This document shows, in pieces, positions 21,960-34,396 of a stretch of DNA of 64,000 bases (positions within the stretch are counted from its first letter, which is position 1; every line of letters begins with the position of its first letter). The DNA comes from Uloborus plumipes (Eukaryota > Arthropoda > Arachnida > Araneae > Uloboridae). The stretch covers positions 60,709-124,708 of the forward strand of contig JAXGGA010002337.1 of NCBI GenBank assembly GCA_038373865.1, in the 5' to 3' direction. The notes under the pieces were generated by a model. It saw only the letters and a list, made by a program, of their open reading frames with translations. It had not been told where the DNA came from and did not search any database. Made by a program: the position numbers and the translations under genes.

Positions 21960-23104
21960 TACTAAATCAACGTCACTTACGAAGTTGTCAGTTGGAGGAG
22001 AGTCTTTAGTATTGTAAACTTCTGACTCCATGTCTGACTAAGTAATATCTGCAGCTGCTTTGACAACTCATAGTTTTTCCTTTTGAGGATCAGTGTTCCT
22101 GTTGCTATACCTGTTATCAGTGATTATTTTGTAGTCAACATTTCAGAAGCAAAAAACTGCTTTCGTGTTAGCGGTTTCGACTCTTAAGATATCTTCATAT
22201 TTTTGTGAAGAAGTGGTTTAAATGAAGAAAATAAATACCTTTGTATGATAGATGTGAAGTTTATTCCAACGTTAGAGATGCACAAATTTGCAGGTATGCA
22301 CAAATTTGCAGTATACCTGCAAATTTGTGCATCTCTAACGTTGGAATAAACTGCACAAGTGGTTTAAATGTTCAAATCTCAAGACAAAATTCACCGTCTA
22401 TTTTATCTATCAAATCCACTATGAAAAATTGGTATTCCTCTGAGCTGTTTTCAAGCTTAGAGTAAATAGCTTCCATTGCTTCGATGTTTTTCGTGGGGTG
22501 TCATCCTCGTTTTATCTCGAATTTAGGACTCTGATATTCTGATGGCAAAACCTATGATACGAGGCATCAACAGCAACTAATTCTTTTACACCTCCGATAC
22601 GATTAAGTATCTTTCTCTTTCCCTCATCTGTGCGATTTTCTGTTGCTTTTACTATTGTTTCCTTCACACTCAGTTTCATGACATAGTGGATGATATGAGT
22701 GGGCATTGAGTTTCATGCTCAGGAAGCCGTTCCTACTTTTTAAAGAAATATCTCGGTGTCCTCTCTCGGTACTTTGATCTTTGAAACAGAAACCTTCAGT
22801 TCATGATTCAAGGGATGGAGCCACAGTGATTTGACAAAGGGCTGGCGAGAAGCCATGCCATTCTAGTCGGAAACTAGGGGATTGGCCGGCATGATGGAAT
22901 CATAGCATCATAAATTTTCTTGGGGAGAGGGAGGGGGGCGCGTCCGGGGACCAGACTGACAAGGGGCCCTCCCTGGCTCGCGGCGGTCCTGATTTGACCA
23001 TCATCACCACCATCACCACCAGCTACACAGCTCTACACATATGCTACAATCATACAGTTCATTGATGTAGCGTTTGTGCCAGGCAGTGTAAATTGCCATT
23101 TCTA
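21960..23104. other. Intronic stretch with one perfect hairpin
   Basis: No gene recognised. It contains the 40-bp-arm hairpin at 22258-22352 and an (ATCACC)-like run at about 23001-23022. The open frame on the minus strand at 22512-22706 has no recognisable motif. Confidence 0.5.
22258..22352. repeat. Perfect 40-bp inverted repeat with 15-nt loop
   Basis: Arm 22258-22297 starts AGTTTATTCCAACG and ends TTTGCAGGTAT. Arm 22313-22352 is its exact complement. The loop 22298-22312 repeats part of the arm (GCACAAATTTGCAG), so the hairpin probably arose by local templated copying. Confidence 0.95.
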
Positions 23105-23343
23105 CAGTGCGTCGCAAAAGTTTAAGCACAACCGAAATCTTTTGATAAGAGGAAAAGTATGCACCAAAAAGCTTTGAAATTTTTACAGTAATTAAACAAA
23201 CAGCTTACAAATCCATGTTTCAAATTTGGAAACAATTCATAGAAATTAAAATACGAATACATGATAAAATCAAAATTTTGCTGTCGCAAAAGTTTAAGCA
23301 CAAAAACGAAATATATATATATTTTAGAAAGCATAAAAGTCTT

Positions 23344-24344
23344 TTAGTAGTCTATGGTGTTACCGTTGCATCTGATTAGTTCAAATATGCGATTTTTCAT
23401 CGATAGCAGGAGATTATGGAAGGTTTCGGGAATTAGTCTGTACCAGGCTTCCTCGATTGCAGATTTAAGCTCTTGAACAGAGCAATACTGCTTCCCATTC
23501 TGGTATACGTCACGTGCGAGAATTCCCCAGATGTTTTCTATGGGATTTAGATCCGGGCTGAGTGTTGGCAAGTTTATTACACTAATATTTTGAGCAGCAA
23601 GCCATTCTTTCGTACTACGACAATTGTGTATTGAAGCGTTGTCTTTGCTGAAAAATCCAATCAGGACCACCTAGAACTTCACCAAATGGTAACAAATGCT
23701 TTCTCAGGGTATCTTGATACCTTTCTGAATTTTGTCTACCCTTTAGAAAGCTAAGAGAAGTTTGTCCGTTGAAGCAAAAAGCGCTCCATACCATGACTGG
23801 GCCACCACCATGGTTGCCTACTGAATACGCACTTCGCATCTTTCCTCAAGTCCCGCCAGTAGTATGAGAACCCATCTGCACCGTCTAAATTCCCTTTTTT
23901 TTTTTCATCAGAGAACACAACAGTAATCCATTCGTCACTATAATACATATGATGCTTTGCTCACTGCAGTCTTGCTTGTTTGTGACACTTTTTCAGAAAA
24001 GGTTTGCGAGCTAACTTTTGTTTTTTGATAAATCCTGATTCTTTTATTCGTCTGCTTATGGTATTACGTGATAATTTTGTTACAAGTCTAGTTTTTGTTT
24101 GATTAAGTGACAAATTTTCAGTTAAGGCCAGTTTTTTAATTCTTCTACCTTCACGAGAGGTAGTTTTTCTTGGTCTTCCTGAGCGAAACGCAGGTTTAAA
24201 TTGATTTCCACGTTTCAGAACCTTATAAACATTACGTTCAGATCGATTTAAAATCACTGAAATTTGCATAACAGAGTTACCTTCTGCTTTCATCTTCCAG
24301 AGTTTCACAACTTCTTTAGACGAGAACTATAGTGATTTCGGCAT
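23344..24344 (-). pseudogene. Tc1 transposase (DD34E), frameshifted
   Basis: The reading starts MPKSL at 24344, meets a stop at once (near 24330), then runs through VVKLWKMKAEGNS and the paired helix-turn-helix domains with the GRPRK hook (SGRPRKTT). The catalytic Asp (VVFSDEK), the second Asp (KDNASIHN) and the Glu (NPIENIWG) are all present, 34 residues apart in the last pair. Frame changes occur near 23960, 23840 and 23650, and a stop closes it at 23344. At least one nonsense and three frame lesions show long inactivity. Confidence 0.92.
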
Positions 24345-24375
24345 CTTGATAACACTTTAAGCCATTGCTACACTA

Positions 24376-24608
24376 CACTGTTAAAAAAATGTCCTGAAAA
24401 TAACGAAAAAATATACGGCAGCTGAGTTGCCGGAGTGTTTCCGTTTCGTTAATTATATTTCCGTGATTTTGAGAAATGTCAGTTCATCATTTTTCCGTTC
24501 CTCATTTTTTCGTTTCTTAATTCTCCGTTCTTCATTTTCTCGCTTCCCCGCTTATACGTTATAGGCTTATACCTAGACGCTTACACTTATATATACATAC
24601 ATACACAC

Positions 24609-24704
<96 letters not shown>

Positions 24705-26196
24705 TATATATAAATATATACAATTCAAACTCTCAAATATCTTGCCTTTAAAAAAATACTTTAGCAATACAAGAATTGGTTTTTTTTTTCATTAAAAATT
24801 TTAGTTCATTAAAATAACATGATTTTTTTTTGTAAAGATTACATCAATTCTCGCATAAAATACTCAAATATTTTGAAGGTGGAATGATCAATGCATAGTA
24901 TTTCTGAGCGCACAACTTCAAAACATTAAGAAGTATTAAAAAGGTGCATTTTTTTAAATATTTTTTCTTAAGTTTGAATACAAATTAAGTTCTTCCGAAA
25001 GTTTTTTTTTTTTCTTTTTTTCTGAATTTGAAACATTCGTGGTTCCTTTTAAAAAAATCCTGTATTTTCACTTATTGCCTCTATTTTCATACATTTACGT
25101 TATGGTATTCATAGTGATCAACACTTTAAGAAATGGACTCTGAAAATTGACGATATTTTTTGTTTTTAATGAAATCGCTTCCAAAGAATAATCTTTAAAC
25201 TGGTTTAAAAAAACTAAAAAATACGCTTTTAGATGCACTTATAATACATCAACATGTAATATATACTTCAGCTTTTAGTGTTAACAGTATTAAACATATT
25301 ACTTTTAATATTTGCAAAGAACGTGAATTGATCTTTCATTTAGAGTTACATACATGCATACAAACAAACCGACATGTGAAACTAATAAAAGCGTATTAAA
25401 AAAGCTTAGTTTTGAGACTAAGTTTTTTAATCGTTGTGGAAAATTACAAAAATCATTTTACTAACCCTCAGCACTCATAGTTGGTTTATATATGTAACTC
25501 TTAAATGTCTATCAGTTCACATCATGAAATAACAAACTATTAAGTCTAGACTCAAATTAAATTAAAAATAATAATAACAAAAATAAAAACATGATAAAAA
25601 TTGATGGGGCAAGAGCCTTACCTCTTCCTGGACGAAAATCTTCTCTCTAATAGACGACTTACAAAAAAGACAACAAAAGGAGGTATGGATTTTAAAATAT
25701 ACTCATACACCCTTTTGTTGCCCATTTTGCGCGAATGCATTGCGATGAATTGTGGACTGATAAACTAAATCTTCTTTAAAATGTCGGACAAGGGAAACTC
25801 GGCGGATGCGTCTTGTATCCAACGCGGCATATAGAATCCTTCCAGGAATAGAATGACTTCCAGGAGCGTGAAAAGATCATTTTTTCACAAGTCTTCTAAC
25901 GGCACAAAATAATTGGGGGAACGCTATAAATCCAGCTTAAGTTTTCCAATCCTTGCAATCTCAAATTTTGAAGCAAAATGGCTTCACAACACTATCGGTT
26001 TCTCACTACATTCGAACGATATATGTTTTGGCAAGCGTCCAAGTTTCCAAGTTCCTGGCGCGGGGAAAAAATGATCGGTAATTCACGGAATATGTCTGTT
26101 CCTTTAAGGAAAAGATACGTTTTGAAGCGAAAACAGAAATTTTCTGTTAAAATCAGAAAAAAAACTTCCTGAAAATTCAGGTTTTTTTAAACAGTG
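24376..26196. mobile_element. Non-autonomous TIR transposon inserted in the Tc1 element
   Basis: CACTGTTAAAAAAATG at 24376 pairs imperfectly with TTTTTTTAAACAGTG ending at 26196; an inner TCCTGAAAAT/CTGAAAATTCAGG pair follows. TA flanks both sides (24374-24375, 26197-26198). It contains a TA microsatellite (about 24612-24690) and no coding sequence. The Tc1 transposase start lies just left of it, so it sits in the Tc1 5' untranslated part. Confidence 0.75.
24612..24716. repeat. (TA)n microsatellite
   Basis: An uninterrupted TA run of about 38 units, then TAC and shorter TA runs. Confidence 0.95.
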
Positions 26197-26468
26197 TATA
26201 TAACTCGTTCAAAAGAACCGCACTGGTTCTTCACGCAACAAGTTTCAAGAGATATTTGCATAAAATCTGATGTGTGCATATACTTTTGCGACAACCAAAA
26301 AATATCTTTTGTATTTTCTGATTTTCATTGCGGTTATATTTTTCAAAACTTCAAACACTTAATTAGGATCATAGTAGCCATTTACAGTATAAAAATGAAA
26401 GCATTCTTCTGAAAAGATTTCTTTTTATTCAAAAATTTGCATAGTGCTTAAACTTTTGCGACGCACTG

Positions 26469-28724
26469 TATTAAGTCCCTTTAAAAAACGCTGATGTTCT
26501 TAATTTTGACGTTCTGCACTGCATTTTTGATGATTTTCTACTCCCTCCTCTCCTCTTCACAATCTTTATTTCTCCTTCATTCACACTTATTTTGTAGAAA
26601 AACAAGCACCGTGTTCAGGGGCCCTACTCTGAAACTTCCTGGAACTTCCAGTGACGTCTATTACTCCCTCACGACAAGCAAGAATAGCCGAAAAAGTAGT
26701 CGCTTGTCAAATTTTGTGCCACTCTGAAAGCCCTAATGTGCCCAAGCGAGAATTTTCTCTCCTTCTACAGCGTACCGAGAAGGAAAAAGGATTGACCAAT
26801 CAAATGACAGTATATCTCACTTGCGTTATTACATCAACATTCGCGCGTGCATTTTGCTTTAACTTTCTGGTTCAGCTTAGCCTCCGAATTAGATGGCAAA
26901 AAGATTCGAGAGCCAAATATTAAAAGCATTCGGGCAGATTAAGATGTTGTGCTTCAGGAATTTCCTCGCAATTAGTGCATCTTTTCACCACATACGAGCA
27001 TACAAGCGTAAGCGAGGTAAAGTGTCGAAATACATTATACGAATTCATCTCAATGTATCAAATGCTAACATGAACTCGACTAAACATGAAAAAAACTTAT
27101 AAATACTTTAAAAAAATAATACTAATATTTAAAAATATTTGTTAAATTAAATCATTTAACTTCATGACTTTGTTTTCAGCGATATTTTGACTTTATCGAA
27201 ATAATAGTTTAGAATTCAGGCTTTAAGTAAAAGTCCCCCTTTTGCGTTACTCATTTTTGTTTTCGCAATAATAGTTGTATTTTCAGTCTTTAAATGCTAA
27301 GTAAAGATAAATCACATGTCTGGGCAGGGCAAAATTAAGGCATAGGTATATGGGGCACAAGCTCAGGGCACCAACGTTTGGGGGGGGGGGGCTCAAATCC
27401 ATCTAAAGTTTTTAAAATGGAGAAATTTCATATCGCACTATGACGAGATAGAAAAAAAAATTTAAAAATACTTTTTCGAAAACTTGAAATCCGAAATATT
27501 TTACTACTTCATTATATTGTTTTTATTTGGGGGGAAGGGGGGGGGCAGCACATAAAGCTCGTGCTCAATGTCCTACAAAGTCATGCCCTGTGTCTAGGTG
27601 TCACTTTTTCAAGACTTCTATTTAAAACATTTGTTGTTTGAGAGGGGTAAAAATTACTGCATGTGCTGCGCTTTTTGCAATGATTTTGATAGACTCAATT
27701 TTGCTCTTCGCGATATTTTGGCCTTTTCGCACTAAGAGATATATATTCACTCTCTAAATATTAAGTACAAGTCCCTAATTTTGGGCAATGCATAAGAAAA
27801 AAAAATGGAGATCCTAAATCACATGTCTGCGGATCTTTTTTTCCAAAATGCATTTAAAACACTTTATGTTTGAGAATTGAAAGAAACAAATTCATGTTTT
27901 ATGCTTTTGCTATTATTTTAAGACTTGAAAAACGATGATTCAATTATTCTGTGAGGAAAAATTAAACTTAAATACGATACGATAAAAACGAAATGTTCCC
28001 CCCCTCCCCTGATAAAAAATAGAATTTGAGTAAAGAGCTCATTTTATTAAAAGAAATATACCCCCCCTCCCCCACCCCCGGGTTAGATCGACACCCTGGT
28101 TAAGTAGATATATAAATTCAAGTTTTGGGCATACCTTAAAGTAATTTCAATTTGCAAAATTTCGGCCAATTAATCAGTAAAATAAGATGATTATAGATAA
28201 TCGGCTAAGTTGCTGAGTTCCAATTACTGCCGATAAATAGATGCCTCTCCCAAATTCAAACTCAAAATAAAGAAAAAATCTTAACTCTCAATGTAAAAAC
28301 ATACTAAACCACATTTTCAGAACTTATAAACATTATGGCACACTTCGCGTTGAGAAAAAATGGAATAAACAAACAGCTTCTCACTGCCGAGGAAGACATC
28401 TCACGTCTTCTTACCCTGTCGTAAACTTCTCGACGCGATTCTAGATACCTTAAATTAGAAGTGGCTTTGAGATTGGCGATTATTCGTGTCTCACGAGATG
28501 TGACGTCACGGGGCACAAAAAACCCGTATTCTCGGTATCGACTATATTGACGATACAATGAGAGTAGGGCCCCAGGTGCGGTTGTCTCTAGAAACAAAAT
28601 CTGTGCATGCGCTTTGCGTGTGCCTGTGTCTTAACGCGCGCTGTAGAGTTCACAAAAAATGCCGTTTTTCAAGGGATTGTAACTCGCTTGCTGTATATGC
28701 TACAAAAAAGTTCTAATTATGAAA
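26469..28724. other. Intron 2 sequence, mostly unassigned
   Basis: No gene recognised. A dispersed motif joining GGGCCCTACTCT and a TGACGTCA-like word appears at about 26617, in reverse at about 28490-28575, and again at about 32566-32592, suggesting an old repeat. An inverted pair GGGCAGGGCAAAATTAAGG (27325) and GTCATGCCCTG (27577) brackets poly-G runs. Open frames at 26651, 26893 and 28304 have no motif support. Confidence 0.4.
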
Positions 28725-29575
28725 GTTGTAGTACGAGAGCCAGGTGAAAATTTGGTTAATTATTTCCTCTCGATAGATAATTGGCCATACGCATCAGACA
28801 ACAGTATCATAAAGCCCTATGACCGTCAGCTGCGGCACAGTGGGGGGGATGAGTAGTTGTAACCTCCCACGCTTGAAAAAAAAAAAAAAAAATTCACTCA
28901 TTTCCTCTCGCCTAAAAATTTACCAGATGATAGCTTATATGTAACTATTGATAAATATATACGTCAGCTGGCTGTATCTCGGTGGAAAAATTGTCAGCTG
29001 ATACTTTGAAGGTCGTTACGTAGAAGTTAGCTAGAAGCATTTATTGACTCACTGTTCGACAAAAAAAAAAAACCTTGAAAATGCTTCTGGTATTTTGAAG
29101 GCTGATTCTTATGTAAAATGACCCCCTGAATCCGAATATGACCCCCGTTTTCCCCCATCACGTCCCAATTTTTTTTAAAACGCCCCCTTTTTTTTTCATT
29201 TTTCCTTAGTTTCAGGGCTATAATATTTTTTTTTTTGGAGAGGAAAGGAGCCTTATATTCACCAATAAATTTTTTTGAAGGTTAAGAGAGACTCAAAGTT
29301 TAAAATCATGAGCACCGAGAAAATAATCGGGGAACTTGGGGGGAGGGGGGGCGTGGCCCCCCAAAATATTTGAAAAATCACCAAAAACGATCTTTTTATT
29401 CTAGTTTCTTTAAAGACCTTTAAAACATTTTTTTCGGTGCAGAACCAGAGTATAGGACCCGCTCCTATGGCTCCTGGGTCAGAAAAAATTTTCACGCTGT
29501 AAAATTTTTTTTAAAAAATAAAATAATGCTTTAAAAATCGCACTTTGCACTCGAGTTTTAAAGCAGGTCTTCAGC

Positions 29576-29623
<48 letters not shown>

Positions 29624-31075
29624 TGGCTGATTCTTATGTCAAATGACTCCCTATTTCCAAATATGACCTCAGTTTCCCCCCTCCACCCCTCTTTCCAGAG
29701 AGTCCCCCCCCCAATTCAGAGTCATTTTACTAATTCGGAGGGGAAAAGTACATTACGTAACCCGTTAACATAATTCTAAAAGGCAACAGAGGTTCAAATT
29801 TCAAAATCATGTACATGTGTACCAAAAATATAAACTATGGCGGTGTACCCCCCCCCCCCAAAAAAAAAAAATCTTTTCTTGTTTTTCTAAGAGACGGTTT
29901 AAACCTTTTTTTTTTTTTTGTGAAAAATCAGAGTATTGAATTTTCTTTTCTTTTTTTTGGGGGGGGGGAGGGGGGAGGTATACCGCCCTAGTTTATATTT
30001 TTGGTACACATGTACATGATTTTGAACTTTGAACCTCTGTTGCCTTTTAGAATTATGTTAACGGGTTACGTAATGTACTTTTCCCCTCCGAATTAGTAAA
30101 ATGACTCTGAATTGGGGGGGGGGGAATTCTCTGGAAAGAGGGGGTGGAGGAGGGAAACTGAGGTCATATCTGGAAATAGGGGGTCATTTGACATAAGAAT
30201 CAGCCACAATTTTTTTTTTTTTTTTTGGCTGAAGACCTGCTTTAAAACTTGAGTGCAAAGTGTGATTTTTAAAGCATTATTTTATTTTTTTTTTAAATTT
30301 TACAGCGTGAAAATTTTTTCTGACCCAGGAGCCATAGGAGCGGATCCTATACTCTGGTTCTGCACCGAAAAAAATGTTTTAAAGGTCTTTTTAAAGAAAC
30401 TAGAATAAAAAGATCGTTTTTGGTGATTTTTCAAATATTTTGGGGGGCCACGCGCCCCCAAGTTCCCCGATTTTTTTCTCGGTGCTCATGATTTTAAACT
30501 TTGAGTCTCTCTTGACATCCAAAAAAATTTATTGGTGAATATAAGGCTCCTTTCCCCTCCAAAAAAAATATTATAGCAATGAAACTAAGGAAAAATGAAA
30601 AAAAAAGGGGGGCGTTTTAAAAAAAATTGGGACGTGATGGGGGAAAACGGGGGTCATATTCGGATTCAGGGGGTCATTTTACATAAGAATCAGCCTTCAA
30701 AATACCAGAAGCATTTTCAAGGTTTTTTTTTGTAGAACAGTGATAGTCAGTAAATGCTTCTAGCTAACTTCTACGTAACGACCTTCAAAGTATCAGCTGA
30801 CAATTTTTCCACCAAGATACAGCCAGCTGACGTATATATTTATCAATAGTTACATATAAGCTATCATCTGGTAAATTTTTAGGCGAGATGAAATGAGTGA
30901 ATTTTTTTTTTTTTCCTTCAAGCGTGGGAGGTTCCAACTGCTTATCCCCCCCACCGAGCCTCAGCTGACATTCACGAGGCTTCATAGTTCGATTTTCTGC
31001 TGCGTTTTACTAATTATCACTTGAGAGGAACTTGGTCATATATATCTGTTACTGGCTCTCGGACTATTGTAGGAA
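28725..31075. repeat. 2.35-kb palindrome inside intron 2
   Basis: The left arm (about 28725-29890) and right arm (about 29950-31075) are close reverse complements. Paired landmarks include GAGAGCCAG at the rims, CCTCCCACGCTTGA, GTCAGCTG-rich segments, GGGGGTCATTTTACATAAG, GAGCCATAGGAGCGG-like words and GTACACATGTACATG at the centre. The poly-A run at 29577-29620 lies in the left arm opposite a shorter poly-T run near 30211. The loop is under 100 bp. No coding sequence is convincing. Confidence 0.92.
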
Positions 31076-31137
31076 ATTTAATCTTTAACTTTTGTATTTA
31101 ACAATTTCTGCTAACTTTTACTATTTCTAAAATATTG

Positions 31138-31173
<36 letters not shown>

Positions 31174-33577
31174 ACACACACACACACAAAAAAGAAAAAA
31201 AAAAAAACCCTCATACATTTTTGTAGTCTTTCGCCCCCCAAAAGTTCTCCTGGTGTGTTTCATGTTGGATAATTTGGTTTTTTTATGTTGGCACTAATAT
31301 GTACAAATTAAAAATAAAAAAAAATCTTCTAGCCCATTTTTTGTTCGGTAAGCCCGTTTTTCGCAACCTATTGATTGGACTATTAGTGTGCGTATGAAAT
31401 TGGTCTAATCATTAGAACAATTTGATGTCATTAGACTCTAATGACATCTACTCTTTGATGTATCTAGTTTTATATGCTTACCTGTATCCATTGCTTACCA
31501 TTGTCCAGAGTATCCATTTTTCAAAATGTAACGTAGCCCCTTCATCCTCCAAGCCCTTCAATTGTTAGTTGAAGGAGCAAGTGGATAAAGGTGATATGTG
31601 ACAATTTTGGAAGAAACATACTTTTTACCATGAATGAAGGTCAAAAGATAATAATTTTTCTTTTGAAAGCTTTTTCAAGAAATTTAAAAAATTGTCACCT
31701 ATCAACTTTATTCACTTGCCCCTTCAACGGAGTATGTGAGTTAACACAATTGAACACACACTAATTTGAATTTATATAAATCGGCGGAATTCAAATGTCG
31801 CAAATCACCTTTATCCCCTTGCCCCTTCAGTTGTTGTGATTACGTTTGCCAATTAATCAATTGGTAATCTTTAATTGTCCATGCAATTAAAATTTGTCCA
31901 ACACTGGTGGATGTTAGAATATTTTCCTATTTACTTGACACCTACTCTTATACATTAGGACAATTTGCATAATATCTTTTTTTAATACTAGCCTATGTGT
32001 TATTAATACGTTATGAGCTATACATATTATGGTAAAGTTTCATTAAAGTCTAATCAGTAATGTGAAATTAAAAGCGGTCGAGTTAGTCAAAATGCTGAGT
32101 CATCGGGAATGGAATGCAAGGGATCCTATTCACGGTGTGCCAACGGTCCATTTAACTTTTCGTTTGCGGGTATTTAAATCCAGTTTCCAGTGTTAGTAGT
32201 GCTAAATAAAGTAGTTTTACTTAATTATAACTGGCATTTACAAACATAATGAACATGCGGAGGGTCTATATCGGCTTAAGATTGCTGGAACATTTTGAGA
32301 AAAGTGATGGAGAAGGAAAACAATGTGACTTTTAATCCATTTTCCTATGATGAGCTTACAGACTTTAAATCAGTAAAATACACGCATTAAGAGACTATTG
32401 CGCTTCAAATGAGTCATTCTTCATTCTGTTTTATCATTCCAAAGTAAAAACTTTCAAAAGACTTATTTTTTGAGTAGAAATATGAGTTTTTACGCTGCAA
32501 AGATACGCGTTTAATATTCGCCAGAGTACCGTATTTTCATCTACTGGTTTCGGTCAATACCTGCAATGACGTCACATGAATAGGGCCCAGAGTGCAACAG
32601 GTTTTTCGAGTGGCGCGTTTTTGATACGGCCAAAAAATGGCCAAGTTTCCTGGACTCAGCCGTATTATCGAATACATACTTGTCAAGACTACTATCAATC
32701 ACTGCTCCATTCTGTTGCGCTCTAAAAAATCGTTCTTGGAAAATAATGGGCAGCTAATGTGCCCAATTTCTGCCAATGACATCCCGGGCAAAAAAATCTG
32801 GAAAGTTTCCCGCTAAATGTCGGTAACCTTCCTGATGAGTTGAAAAAATTTCCCAATAAAAGCAAGTCACGTTACTGTAATAAGTCAAGAAAAACTGAGA
32901 TTGGTCTATAACGGCAACTTCCTTTCTAAAGAAGAGCATTTTAACAAATACGGCTAAAAATAGTTGAAAATTTGTATGATAAATAAGGCTTGGACAACTT
33001 TTCCACTAATGGGCGTAAGATATTTCTTACACTGTTAAAATTTACGGTGCGTCCATATTACCAGTAACTTTAACCGTAAAATCCTATTTTACTTTAAAAT
33101 TTTACGGTTGAAAAGATGAGAGATAAAAAACGCGAAATGTGATTCGCAACTGGTTTCACAATCCATCGTACCAAATAACAATTAACAGTAGAAAAATTAT
33201 GTGCTGCAAACACAATGTTTTACAGTAATATTTACCATAAAACTTTCTGGAAGAGTATTTCTGACTTCCGATTTCTTGCACTCCACCCTATTAAACACCC
33301 TATACGGTAGTTAAAAGCAAACTATAAACACATACTTTTGTGGCCTGAAAGCTATTTTTCTCGAATAACTCTCAAACAAAAAACACAAGCTCAAGTCGGT
33401 CGAATGAAGAGTTAGGACTTGTAATTCCGGAACCATACGCACTCTAAAATTAAAGCCCGTGTATCAATTTAACCCCAGCAGAATATCCCCAAACAAAGGA
33501 TGACTTTAATGTGAGCAAATTTCATTCGTTAATATTTATTTTTTTGAAATTTAAACTAAAATCTGCTTGCCTTGTAG
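31076..33577. other. Intron 2 sequence with a small inverted repeat
   Basis: A poly-A/(CA)n stretch at 31138-31210 opens the segment. The word AGCAAGTGGATAAAGGTGAT (31579) recurs in reverse as ATCACCTTTATCCCCTTGCC (31804), and a variant lies at about 31698, so a small foldback is likely. At 33030-33245 a MITE-like stretch starts TACACTGTTAAAATTTACGG and contains further ACAGT/ACCGTAAA words. No gene seen. Confidence 0.4.
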
Positions 33578-33733
33578 GTGAATCTAATTATAGTCTCCGA
33601 TCACGGGATGACGGCTATAGATTCTTCGAAAGTCATTGACATTGAAAAAGCTGCAGACATTATGGACATCCGGCTGATGCTCGATCGTGGAGCTGTTTCC
33701 ATGCTTCTACCTGTGAAAGGCAAAGAGGACAAA
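33578..33733 (+). CDS. ENPP6-like: ENPP6-like, coding exon C (SDHGM metal site)
   Basis: Acceptor TGCCTTGTAG ends at 33577 and donor GTTAGT starts at 33734; both junctions are phase 0. It encodes 52 residues: VNLIIVSDHGMT, whose Asp-His pair binds zinc in the NPP family, then KVIDIEKAADIMDIRLMLDRG and AVSMLLPVKGKEDK. The GTG at 33578 is an internal Val codon, not a start. The reading frame continues past the donor to 33826, but only into the adjacent minisatellite. Confidence 0.93.
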
Positions 33734-33763
33734 GTTAGTATGATGTATGGTTGGCTGTATGGT

Positions 33764-34396
33764 AATCAAGTGCAAAATTGCTGCTTTACAGTAATAAAGT
33801 GTAAAATTGCTGCTTTACAGTTATAAAGTGTAAAATTGCTGCTTTACAGTAATAAAGTGTAAAATTGCTGCTTTACAGTAATAAAGTGTAAAATTGCTGC
33901 TTTACAGTTATAAAGTGTAAAATTGCTGCTTTACAGTAATAAAGTGTAAAATTGCTGCTTTACAGTAATAAAGTGTAAAATTGCTGCTTTACAGTAATAA
34001 AGTGTAAAATTGCTGCTTTACAGTAATAAAGTGTAAAATTGCTGCTTTACAGTAATAAAGTGTAAAATTGCTGCTTTACAGTAATAAAGTGTAAAATTGC
34101 TGCTTTACAGTAATAAAGTGTAAAATTGCTGCTTTACAGTAATAAAGTGTAAAATTGCTGCTTTACAGTTATAAAGTGTAAAATTGCTGCTTTACAGTAA
34201 TAAAGTGTAAAATTGCTGCTTTACAGTAATAAAGTGTAAAATTGCTGCTTTACAGTTATAAAGTGTAAAATTGCTGCTTTACAGTAATAAAGTGTAAAAT
34301 TGCTATATTTACAGTTTATTACTATGTAGTTTATAGTAGTTATACTGGAACCTCTGCTGCTAGTATTACACTGTAAAAACAACAGTTTATTTTTCT
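33764..34396. mobile_element. Minisatellite-expanded copy of the ACAGT MITE
   Basis: The right terminus (CACTGTAAAAACAACAGTTT at about 34370) and the CCTCTGCTGC word before it match the MITE at 7973-8213. The left terminus is missing. The core has been replaced by an 18-unit tandem array. Confidence 0.7.
33778..34299 (+). repeat. 29-bp minisatellite, 18 units in exact register
   Basis: TTGCTGCTTTACAG starts at 33778 and at each 29 bp up to 34271, with no insertion or deletion. Units differ only in ACAGTAATAAAG versus ACAGTTATAAAG, the latter in units 2, 5, 14 and 17. Each unit contains the near-palindrome TTTACAGTAATAAAGTGTAAA. The array starts 45 bp after the exon C donor. Confidence 0.97.

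Larger units (their letters stand above)
23105..26468 (-). mobile_element. Tc1-like element split by a second transposon
   Basis: Both ends carry CAGTGCGTCGCAAAAGTTTA (outward at 23105, complement ending at 26468) with flanking TA (23103-23104, 26469-26470). A second internal copy of GTCGCAAAAGTTTAAGCAC near each end (about 23282, and a related word at about 26285) gives the IR/DR layout of Tc1. The transposase lies on the minus strand. Without the 1.82-kb insertion at 24376-26196 the element is about 1.54 kb. Confidence 0.93.

Noticed and set aside
28304..28597. 97-codon minus-strand open frame as a gene
   Set aside because: It overlaps a dispersed non-coding repeat also seen near 26617 and 32580.
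33734..33826. Reading frame continuing past exon C into the minisatellite
   Set aside because: A GTTAGT donor at 33734 and the perfect phase and motif continuity with exon D show that this is intron.
33941..34299. CRISPR-like array from the regular 29-bp repeats
   Set aside because: Units abut directly with no unique spacers, and the context is a eukaryotic intron.
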